Assembly (NCBI GenBank): GCA_947577185.1
Contig: CANPUE010000002.1
Span: forward strand, 124,001-188,000
DNA: 64,000 nucleotides
Source: an uncultured Lachnospiraceae bacterium
Lineage (GTDB): Bacteria > Bacillota > Clostridia > Lachnospirales > Lachnospiraceae
Direction: 5' to 3'
This document shows, one piece after another, positions 36,601-47,100 of this stretch. Made by a program: the position numbers and the translations under genes. The notes below the pieces were generated by a model. That model was not told the DNA's origin. It searched no databases and saw only the letters and a list, made by a program, of their open reading frames with translations. Within the stretch, counting starts at the first letter, position 1. Every line of letters starts with the position of its first letter.

Positions 36601-38097
36601 AACCTTTGAAGCCATCTCCCACAGTCCGCCATAGGTAATCCTTTTTCCATAACATTCTATCGCCGTTTTCTCCGGATGGCTGTCCACCTGCTTTTTCAAA
36701 AGATGTATGATTGTTTCTGATCGGTCAATTTCTTCCTTCCTGTGAACACCCTCAATGATTTTCCTGGAACAGGCGTCTATGAACTCTATTTCACTTACTT
36801 TACAGTCCGGATGTTTTGCATAATATGTGAGAATGTTGCATAAAACATCTTTGAGAATATTCATCTCTGACAACGAATATACTTTGCCGTCAAAAATGAT
36901 ATGGAAGCACAACTGTCCATTTTCGATAAAATAAGTGACTGAAACAGGGTAACTGGTTTCCTCACGGGTGCTTTTTATTTCAACACCCTTCCGGTTTGCA
37001 TCATCAATGGACATATAATTTTCAAATGCCACAACCGAATGAATACGTTCTGTCGAAAAACCACAATATTCCTGCATCTCCGATAAAGAGACACTGCTGT
37101 ACTCCATTGCCTGCAAATCATTACGATATAGCTTTCCGCACAGCGAGGTCATCGTTTCCTCCTCAGTGCATGTCACTCTGCACGGTACCGAACGGATTAA
37201 GATACCAAATATTTTATCCGCGTTTACCAGCTGAATTTCTCTTCCCGAAAGAATTCTTGCAAATACGGCATCCGCTGAACAGGCATATTTCTGTAACAGA
37301 ATCCCCCAGGCGGCCTCTGAAACGGTGTTGATTGTAAATCCTTCAGATGCCGCAGACTCAGAGAGTTTTTTTGTCAGCTCTCTACTGATTCTTCCCGTTA
37401 ATACTTCACTCTTTCCTGTTCTTACTTCTTTATCAGAGACGCTTTTGATATCCGAATCACTATAGATATCACTAAGATATTCTTTCCAAAACCGATATGC
37501 TTTCTCTTTGTCATACGTTTTTAAAAATCTGATATATTCATCAAATGTCGGAACGGCGTCCATCTCCTGCGCTATCGCTTCTTTGATCTGTTCCATACCC
37601 GTTCCCTGATGCACCTGATACAAAAGATTCACAAAGGCATTCAGCAAAAGATTAAAACTCCAGCCGTCTATGATAATATGGTGGACGCTTATCACAAGAT
37701 GCGTTTCCTTTTCCCTTAATACAGCTGCAACTCTGATTAAACTGTCTTTTTGTAAATCGAATCCCCGTTTTAAATCTTTTTCTTTGTATTGTTCTATTTC
37801 TAATGAAAGTGTTTCTGTTTCTAATGTTAAAACATCTAACGGAATCTCTCTTTCAGTCAGTATCACCTGTTTCGGCACTCCCGTACTCTCCGGAAGAACA
37901 AACGCTGTTTTGAGCACTTCATATTGACAGCCTAACAGCGTAAGCGCTTCTTTGATCTGTTCCCCGGACAGCCCGAGCGCAACTGTCATTTCCGTTTGCA
38001 AATGATAGCTGCTGCTCTCAGAGTCCTTTAACTTACTATGAAAAATTCCACTCTGCAATCCTGTCAGTGAATAAATTTTTTTAATGTCATTTTTCAC
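33664..38097 (-). CDS. NRPS, C-A-PCP plus a terminal condensation-like domain
   Basis: A 1477-residue synthetase. C domain about 1-440 with HHIIIDG (139-145); A domain about 455-940 with FTSGTTGNPKG, NIYGPTE, YRTGD, GYRIEL and NKNGKID; PCP about 955-1025 with the attachment serine S987 in LGLDSL. The C-terminal ~430 residues form another condensation-like fold whose active-site motif reads DHMIFDA (1193-1199) in place of HHxxxDG: the second His and the Asp remain, the first His and the Gly do not. By eye the A-domain pocket reads D-A-L-F-S-G-I-I-Y-K, suggesting a neutral, probably aliphatic residue; it matches no code I know. GTG start with GAGG seven bases upstream. It loads and adds the third amino acid and probably releases the product. 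Confidence 0.94.
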   Translation of the reverse strand: MKNDIKKIYSLTGLQSGIFHSKLKDSESSSYHLQTEMTVALGLSGEQIKEALTLLGCQYEVLKTAFVLPESTGVPKQVILTEREIPLDVLTLETETLSLEIEQYKEKDLKRGFDLQKDSLIRVAAVLREKETHLVISVHHIIIDGWSFNLLLNAFVNLLYQVHQGTGMEQIKEAIAQEMDAVPTFDEYIRFLKTYDKEKAYRFWKEYLSDIYSDSDIKSVSDKEVRTGKSEVLTGRISRELTKKLSESAASEGFTINTVSEAAWGILLQKYACSADAVFARILSGREIQLVNADKIFGILIRSVPCRVTCTEEETMTSLCGKLYRNDLQAMEYSSVSLSEMQEYCGFSTERIHSVVAFENYMSIDDANRKGVEIKSTREETSYPVSVTYFIENGQLCFHIIFDGKVYSLSEMNILKDVLCNILTYYAKHPDCKVSEIEFIDACSRKIIEGVHRKEEIDRSETIIHLLKKQVDSHPEKTAIECYGKRITYGGLWEMASKVAGELRERGITRNRCVVVCAEKCIEVVVSMYGILMAGGTCTVISDDYPVRRQEYIWKATDALVALYHTRELKIDVPSQCIDDAFFAGAQMDLPGGVKSENAAHIIFTSGTTGNPKGVCLTHANFLSTIMCNAVHDLQLGENTVFMHVSAQTFDASLLEIHGCLLNGGKLVIVEKEDIIDSEKAKEIIRDQKINTMFLSTALFHQAAETDPSVFDGVRTVSFGGERCSLNAVNKVFEHNTKIRLVNIYGPTETSIYVTREIYERPQKKVTIGFPNSNTAIHILNGNCECSIGMAGELCVCGGQVADGYIREEKNGKFVDSPFDDGRMYRTGDFARWNLDGSIAYIGRVDNQIKLHGYRIELNEIEAAIQQVKGVTASAVKLFQQSDNDGILVGYFTADQELNEYRVLEELKKTLPSYSIPKQLHQVESFELNKNGKIDKAKLQKPQRTVNGTHKMPENDVQKNICASVEKVLETTNVSIEDDLFELGLDSLKSMKLLPELKKYGYQFAISDLYSYRSIEKLSQNIMIRREIDAADSKQTMKFKSMEEVREYLKEATKQYEDALINRRDIKAEELLANQTRVSGMATIMSGIVIPFEQEFNIDILTQSVLHLLNTQMALRTTFRNNLLVYKAKYRSITLPYLNLKDAPESLRDEVREYLSTEYFVKHKAEKNREQALHRAVAVKYSENDCRLYMPVDHMIFDAVSGEIVSREIMRYYYNPQEEDGDILSYSDYAAQLSLGPQNVKKHELAEMLNLKEFSSALCEYGALDDSNLKNYVINLKLGRDVSFFSEEQLWNYAYKLFLEMVTFSVDVERIPFVTICINREYCKKRFYDTVGLFVDSLPIVDTKEAKLNYQAVRDKIKWLSEHNISAISTISGKNLVKNPGIISVMLSAVKYIDKLPVFNYLGLYTSMNESENGLRIEELLREETKVIRTVDVKVLKDSFSFLVFCREGRQEELQNHLQEYLTDMMQKDRIQYQEVN

Positions 38098-38129
38098 ATT
38101 GATTCCTCTTTCTTTTACAGTATTTTGGC

Positions 38130-41100
38130 CTACTGAAAGGACATAGTGAGAATTTCATCGAACTCATCTTTCTCTATCCCTTTCTCCGCAATGTCACTTC
38201 TTGTTTCAAATTTTTCCAGAGAATTGCTGCACAAAGAAATAATCCTGATTAATGCATCTTTCATATGATCGGAAAACTGCCGCATCTTCTGCTCACTGTG
38301 TTTGCAGGCATCATATGACAAAATGAGGGTTAGCTGCCCGTCCACGATTCTTCCGTTTACATCGATCTCTGACAGAAAATCATTTTCCCGTGCAAAATTG
38401 CTTTGCTCAATCTGCGCATTGATGTCAGCATAGTGACTGTCTGTATCCAGTTTTCCTACGTAATTAAAAGAAATACATGTCTTCGTATCACATTCGTCTG
38501 CATAACACATGCTAAAGGCCATTCCGCCGTCCGGTACGTCTCTTAAAGTATCCTTTGTTGATATAATGACATCCCTTAATGTTCCGCCGCAGGGAATGAC
38601 AACCGGATAAGTATTTGTAAACCAGCCTGCAGAGTGCGCAAGGTTCAGCCTGCGATGAAGTTCCTGCCGTCCGTTATTTTCCAGCAAAAGAACTGTTTCC
38701 TCGAGTCCTGCCGTCCTCTTTGCAGCCGCACAGACTGTTGCAATCATAAGTTCATCTACTTCTGTGTTAAAGGCATGTCCGCAGGAACCTGTCAGGGTAT
38801 CTGTTAAGGTCTTATCCAGTACAATCTCAACCGTCTCTCTGCCCGCCGCCGCATTGTCCGAATCAGACGGGAATCTCCACTGCTTTACTTTACTGACGAC
38901 GTTTTCCCAATATTTCTTCTGCATACGGCATTGTTCTGTTTCTGTATATTCTTTGAGATATTTTTCCCAATGCAGTATACTTGCCGTTTTATCATTCAAC
39001 TGCGGCTGCTTTCCCAAAGATATCTGTTGTACACAGCTTTGTAAGTCTTCAATGATGAAGTTCCAGGAAAGTCTGTCAACAATGAGATGATGCATACACA
39101 ACAGCAGATAATATCCTTCCGGCGTTCTGAAATATGCCGTTTTAAATAACGGTCCCTGGTTCAGTTCAAATGATCTTTGAAGGATGCCGCAGCGCTCAAC
39201 AATCGTTTGCTGTACCACATCACTGTCTGTTAATCGATAACTGTATGATTCGATCTGTCTGCCGCAGTCCGTTTGCCTGATCAGCAGACTCTCCTCCCGA
39301 TATACAGCCCTCAGCACATCGTGATGCTCACAAAGAACCGGCAGTGCCTGTTCGATCTCGCTCTCACAGTCTGTATCAAACTTCAAAACAATTGACTGAT
39401 TAAAGTGCGACGGTTTCTTCAGCTTCCATTTCTTAAACATCTTCAGCATGGGAATGTCTTTCACAGTGCCTGTAACCTCCTCATGTCCATAGGTATCAGG
39501 TTCTCCGATCTTAATATACGGTATAATTCCTTCCACCGTCTTGTACAGCATCATGTCATGATAGGATAACTGGTAGCCAAGGTTCCCGAGTTTCGATACT
39601 ACGCTGATCGCCTTAATAGAGTCTCCGCCGAGTTCAAAAAAGTTATCATTTCTTCCGACTTTTTCAACCATCAGCGCCTCTTCGAATACATGACAGATCT
39701 TCTCCTCCATCCCGTTTCGAGGGGCTTCGTATTCTTTTGAAGCATACGTAACTCCCGGCAGCAACGAGGTGTCCACCTTTCCGCTTCTGTTACATGGTAT
39801 TTCATCCATAAACAGATAGAATTTCGGGATCATATATTCCGGAAGAAGTTTTTTCACATGTTCTTTGACTGCCTCCTCCGCAGCATTTTCCTTCAAAACC
39901 ACATAGGCCGAAATATCCTGTATGTCACTCCTTTCCCTGCGAAATACTACTGCACAGTCTTTTGTTCCTTCGTACCCTTTAATCACCTGCTCAATCTCGC
40001 CGAGTTCAACCCGATACCCTCTGATCTTGACCTGGTTATCTATTCTGCCAAGAAATTCAATTGTTCCGTCCGGTAACATTCTGGCCAGATCTCCTGTTCG
40101 ATACATGGCAGCGCCGGTATACGGATTTGTAACAAATTTGGAGGCCGTTAACTCCGGTTTTCCTAAATACCCCCTTGCAAGTCCGATTCCGCCGATGCAC
40201 AGCTCCCCGGGAATATTACATCCGCAAAGCGTCATATCATTCATAATATAGACCTGCTTATTGCAGATTGGCTTTCCAATCGGAATTCTGAACGGCAGCG
40301 GTTTATCCGGCGGCTGTTTCCAATAGGTTGTACAAACGGTATCTTCTGTCGGTCCATAGTCATTGGAATAAACGTCCGCACCGGCACAATGATTTACCAC
40401 ATCTGTATCCGACTCTGAGCCTGCCGTCATTACAAGTCTCATACCTGAGACATCGACATTTCTTGCATACTGCGGCGGAAAGATTGCAGCCGTGATCTGG
40501 TTGGACACAATATATTCACGCAGTTTTTCAAAGTTATTCCTGACAGAATCCGGAAGGATATACATACAGGCGCCCGTCAAAATACTCATTGTCATTTCGG
40601 CAACAGACGCATCAAAGGAATAATTTGCAAATTGCAGCACATGATCCGATTCTCCAAAATTCTGTTTTGTTCGATAATATTCTCTGAGCGCCGCGATACC
40701 GACATGTTCCAGCAATACTCCCTTTGGTCTTCCTGTTGTTCCGGAAGTATAGATACAATAAGCAAGGTCGTGAACATCTGTCTGCACATCCGGCCTGTCC
40801 GCAGCAGTTTCCCATTGTTCTATCCGTTTGAGTTTCATTACGTCCGCCCAATCCTGTAAAAGGTCCTCTTTCGTAAAGGTCAGGATTTTTTTCGGTTTAC
40901 AGTCAGAAAGAATGTATCGGATCCGCTCTGTCGGAAGTTTGGGATCGATCGGAACGTATGCCGCTCCTGTCTTTAAAACTGCCAATACGCCTGCGAAAAA
41001 TTCAATGCTTCTATCTGCCATAATCGCGACAAAGTCGCCCTTTCTGATTCCCTCGTCATATAACTTCCGTGAAAATGCATTGGTCACTTCGTCCAGTCGT

Positions 41101-44100
41101 TGATAGCTTATCCTCTGATCTGCGTAAACTATGGCATCAGCATCTCCTCTGATCTTTGCTGTCTTTTCAAACAGTTCCGGTATCGTGTCATTGGGCAGTT
41201 CAACATCCGTTCTGTTCATTTCATCAAGAATCTGCTTTTCTTCAGGCAATATCAGTGCGAACCCGCCTGTTTTCTGATCCGGCTGCTTTAACAGTTGTTC
41301 TGTTAAATACTCGAAATGCCGCAGCAGTCTTTCAACCGTTTCCTTTTTGAAAATGTCTGTATTATATTCAAGGTCAATATGGTAAGCAGCGTTTTTCTTC
41401 TCAATATTCCATGTGAGATCAAACTTCGATATTCTTCTTTCATAAGGGATCGTCTCAACGACAACATCCTTTATTTCTTTTTCACACTGCTCATGATTCT
41501 GGAATGCAAGCATTACATCAAATAACGGATTTCTTGACAGATCTCCGCCCAAAGACAGATCACTGACCAGTCTGTCAAATGGATATTCCTGATTTTCATA
41601 AGCGTCGATACATTTGTTGTTCATCTCTTTGAGGAATTCATAAAAACTGCTTTCCCGTTTCGGCTTTCCTCTCATTGCAATTGTATTTACGAACATTCCA
41701 AGCATCTTCTCAGTTTCGCTTCTTGTTCTTCCGCTTACAGGAGACCCTATTACAACGTCGCTCTCGCTTCCGCTGTATCTTTGTAACAGTACCATCAGAG
41801 AACTTAAAAAAATGACATATGGCGTGAATCCGTTTTCCTTTGCGTACTGTTCTATCTTATCCGAACTCTCCTTACTCATTTCAGCGGATACTGTCGCTCC
41901 ATTGTAGGTCATCTCCCTCGGGCGGGCAAAATCTGCGGATATACTCAGCGTATCCGGGAATTCTTCAAATTCTTTTCGCCAGTATTGCGCCTGTGAAGAT
42001 AAGTCTCTGGTATTCATCCACTGGCAGTAATCTACATATTGCAGTTTTTGGCTTTCCACCGCTTCCCCGTTATAGCGCTCCACAAATTCATTCGAAAAAT
42101 TCAGCAGACTCATGCCGTCGCAGATAATATGATGAAAATCTGCAAACAAAAAGGTACGATCCTTTGCTTCCATCAGCGCGATTCTGAACAGGGGCGCCTT
42201 TGAAAGGTCAAACGGCCTTACAAATCTCTGCATCTGCGTCTGAATATCCTCACCCGTATCGGCAATCCGCTGAACCTGTGCCTTTAATTCCGGCACTATG
42301 AGCTGTTTCGGTTCTCCGTCTATAATCGAAAAGAAGGAACGAAGCACGCTGTGCGCATCTACGATTTCCTGAATCACCGACCGGATTCTCTCCGCATCAA
42401 TTTCACCCTGAAAACAAAGTATCTGCGGCATATTATAGACAGTCGCTTCCGGGTGCATATTCGCGATTGAATAGATTCGTTTCTGCGCATATGCCAGATG
42501 ATAGTACGGCTGTTCACATACCGGTGACAATTTTTCCGCTTTCTCACCCTCACCCTTGTCAACAAGTCCGGCTAACAGTCTGGGCGTGGAAAATTCATAT
42601 AGTTTCCTGTAGTTAATCTTACATCCGAACGCCTCGCTTATCCTGTTTGAAAGCGCCATGCCTTTGAGCGAATTTCCGCCTGTTTCAAAAAAGTCATCGG
42701 TTGCTCCTACTGCATCGCTTTTGAGAATCTCTTCCATGATCCAGCAGATTACCTTTTCGGTCATATTCGCAGGCGCGGCGTAAGTCCGCTCCGCTCTTTT
42801 TTCCAATGCCGGAAGCTTTTCCATGTCTACTTTCCCGTTACGGTTAAGCGGCATTTCATCAATACCGATAAAATAGGACGGTATCATATAATCAGGAAGT
42901 TTTGACTGCAGATATCTGCGGATTTCCCCATTTTCAATTTCACCATTCTCTGCTTCCTGATCCACCACATAATAGAGAACAATTTCCTCTCCATCTGTAC
43001 CGTTTTTCATAAATTTCACTGCGCAGGTCCTGATTTTTGGCATGCTGTTTGCCGCTGCCTCTATCTCATCGAGTTCGATACGGTATCCCCTAAGCTTGAT
43101 CTGCCTGTCAATTCTCCCTGCATATTCAATGTTTCCGTCAGGAAGCCACCTTGCAGCGTCTCCGCTTCGATACATCTTCCCTTCTGAGAACGGACAGTCT
43201 GTAAACTTCTGCGCGGTCAGTTCCGGCATTCCCAGGTAGCCTCTGGCTAACCCGTCTCCTGCGATACATAGTTCCCCTTTGATTCCGGGACCGCATAAGG
43301 AATCGCCATTGAGAATATAGATCTGTTTATTACACATCGGTCTGCCGACAGGCACTCTCTCCGGAACCGGTTCTCCTTTTGGGTGTTTCCAATAGGTTGC
43401 ACAAACCGTTGTTTCTGTCGGTCCATAATCATTCGAATACACGCCGATATCTGAATATTTTTCTACAATTGATTTTGTAGTCTCAGACCCGGCAGTTATG
43501 ATTGTCCGAAGCAGGCTGAGTTTTTCAACCGGGAGCTGCTGTAATACGACCGGCGGAAGTACGCAGATTGTGATTTTGTTTTCTTTGATGTATTCTGCAA
43601 GCTTTTCCATGTCTTTTCGATATTCGTCCGGTACAACGTACAGTGTTCCTCCGGAAAGAATCGTCATGGCAAACTCGGACAGGGAAGCGTCAAACGCATA
43701 ATTTGCAAACTGAAGCGCTCTGTCTTTGTGATCTACGCTTTGCGTGTGTCTGAAATATTCTCTCAGATTCGCCACGCCGCTGTGTTCCACCATCACGCCC
43801 TTAGGTTTGCCGGTTGTTCCGGAAGTATAGATGACATATGCCAGATCCTCCGGCTTTACCGGACACAGTTTGGCATCTGCACTGCATTCTTCTAAAGCGC
43901 TCACCGTAATCGTCTGACATACCGCAGTATCCGCATCTGTATTTTTAAGCAGCATGACAGCGCCGCTGTCCGATAACATATAGTCAAGACGCTCCTGCGG
44001 ACAGTCCTGCGCGATGGGAAGGTACGCTGCGCCCGCATAAAGTACGCCGAGAATCGTACAGACCATTTCGATTCCGGGCTTTAACGACAGGGCTATGATA

Positions 44101-47100
44101 TCTCCATGACAAACGCCTTTCTTTTTCAGCGCACATGCAATATGCACCGCCCGCGCCTTTAACCCGGCATATGTTATTGTGCCGTTTTCATCTGAAACGG
44201 CTGTCGAACCGGCATACTTTTCAACCTGCTCATCCAGCATTGCCGGTATGGATTTCTTTTCGTAAACAATTTTTTCGCCCGTTGAAAACCCGACAATCAG
44301 CGCTTTTTCGTCCTCGTTAAGCAATTCGATTGTTCCGACGCTTTTTTCCGGTTCCTCTAAAACACAGCTTACAATGTCATCCAGCATAGATGCTATTCTC
44401 TGCACTGTATTTTGCTCAAACAGTGACGTTTTATAACGCAGATGAATGTCGACAACGCCGGTATGCTCCATCAATTCGAAATTCAAATCAAATGGTTCTT
44501 TATCGCTTTCATAATTGCATGGCACGAACAGTCCTTCTTTTCCGAAACCGGAGCGGGCATTCGTATTTTCATACACATACATCACATTCAGGGTGTTCGA
44601 TCTCGAGAGTCCCAACGCTTCCGACAAATGGTTGAACGGATAGGCAATATGGTCTATGAACTCTGAATTGTATTGACTTACCTTCGCAAGCATTTCCCGA
44701 AAAGACAGGCTTCTGTCATAATGACTGCACAGCGCGACAGTGTTCGTAAACATGCCGATGCTTTCCATAAATTCTCTGCTTCTGCACGAAACAGGAACGG
44801 CCATGGCAATATGATCCTCAAACGTAAGCCTGTGGAGCAGGATCCCAATACATGCCTGAAAAAACATGAACGGCGTAGCATTATGATCTGCGCAGAAACG
44901 CCTGATTTTTTTAACCTGTTCCTTCCCGATCACAGACAGTACGGACGCTCCTGAAACGTCCTGTCCGTCATTCATAAAATCAAACGGCAGCGGAAGCTTA
45001 AAGATTACATCCTGAAGAGATTTCATCCAGAAATTCTGATCCTTAACATACCGCTGCGAATCAAAGTATGATTTCTCAGCGACGGAATAATCCCAATACT
45101 GTTTCTTAGTGTCACGCAGTGTTTCACCGTAATACAGCCGGAAGAGCTCATTTGCGTACAGATTCATGGACACCCCATCCGCAACCGTATGATGAAAGTG
45201 AAAGACGATAAGGTTTCTTTCATCATATGTTCTGATGTTTAAGATCTCCATGAGCGGGGGTTCCTCCACATCGAACTCGATCAGATTCTCTCTGATGTAT
45301 TCACTGATCTGAGAATCGCGTATCTGCGTAATCGTTCTGATATTGATTTGACAGCTGTCACAATACCGCATACAGAATTCCCCATGGTTGAGTAACAGTC
45401 CTGTACTCAGTACCTTATGACGTTTCAGTAGTTTCGTCGCGCATTCTTCAAGTTTTTTGATATCGATATCGCCGTCAATATAATATGCCCCTACCAGATC
45501 ATAGAGTTTTCTGTCGCTCATTTCATACTCAGAATATATTCTTGCCTGCATTGTAGACATTGGATATTCTCTGCCGGCTTGTGAAGGCACCATTTCTTCA
45601 GAGGACTCTTCACCCCCTGTTATCTGCTGACCATTTTCCGCAATAAACTGACAGATCTGATCAATGCTGTTTAGCTGCTCATAAAAATCTTTTGATTCTG
45701 CCTGTACAGAAAAATGCCGATTCAGAAGGTCTGCTATCTTAAAGAAAGAGATTGACTCAAATCCATAAACCGTGAGCGGCCTGTCTGTTTCAATATCCTC
45801 CGGTTCCAGTCCTGATACTTCCGCCGCCTGCCTCACAAGGATCTCCCTGAGGTTGTCGGCTGTAACATTCTTCTCATCTTCCCCGGTTTTCCGTTCCCCG
45901 GCTTTTTCCGTTCCTGAACCGCTGCCGAAAAAAACAGGATTTTTCCAGCATGTTTTTCTGTCAAAATGATACCCCGGAAGAATCGGCTGAGTGTCGATCG
46001 GATAGAAAAACACGTCGTCGATTCTGTTCCAGTTAATCGGCATTCCCAGAAGATATAAGTCCCTGAGCGCTGAAAGAAAACTGCCGTTATCTGCGTTGAA
46101 CAAAACTGTTTTTTCTGTTTTATCACACTCGCCTATCACAACGGCGGCTTTCCATTGTAAGGCCTCATTCTTTACAGCTTCGCCCGCTGCCGCTTTGTCT
46201 GTTACATCGAGTTGTTTTGCCATGTTCAGGCAGTCTTCCACAGATAACGCGGTCCGGCTTCCCGCTGTTTCAATCTCACTTTTCATCCTTTCCATATCTT
46301 CATTTTCAATGGCCGCCGCAATTGCGGTAATCTTGTCAAAACTGATTTTTCCGCTTACATATTCAAGCGCAAGTTTACCCGCCCCCTCTGCCAGACAGCT
46401 GCCAAATTCAGGAAGCGCTGCGCAGAGCATACGATAATAAGCAGTATGAACCGCCAGCTGCAGTATCATATCGCATCTTCTTTTCTCCGGTATGGTATGC
46501 CCGTATATTTTGTCGAATATGGACACCTGTCCAAGCTCACGATACCTGTTATCAAACTGAATAATCGTATCCCTGAATGCCGTCGATGCCGCCATAATAT
46601 GTCTGATATCAGCATTCTTGTCCAATGTTTCTTTTCTAAACGGCATAAAGACAACGCCGCAGTCATCCATGTTTACCGTTCTTTCTGCGTAAAACGGATC
46701 CAGCTTTGATTCATCCCTGTTAATTTCTTCCAGTAGATCCCTCAGTTCACGCACCGAGTGTACTACACTGGCGAAACGGCAATTGAGGGAAGCTCGTGTG
46801 CGGTTTGATACATAGGACAAATCCTTAATTTGCAGATCCTTATATTCCTGATTTAACTTTTCACCGATTTCCCGGAGGTACGCTGTCAGAGCCTTCTTTG
46901 TTAACGCTGAAAACGTAACAAGTCTTCCTGTATCTTCATATTCCGGACTTTCGTTTGCAGCCTTATTATCGTACTCCTGAATGATCATATGGCTTAATGT
47001 ACCGCTGATTCCGAATGAACTGATTCCGGCGGCACGAAGGTTATCTTTTCTTTTCCAGTCAATGAGCCTGTCCGCCACTTTCAGTCCCGGATACGTGCAT

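Noticed and set aside
38184-39491. A further condensation domain at the end of the hybrid protein
   Set aside because: FNYVGKLD, ENNGRQE and HHLIVDRLSW identify an epimerisation domain.
46014-46661. Functional malonyltransferase in the second PKS protein
   Set aside because: The catalytic GHSxG is absent and the domain is too short.
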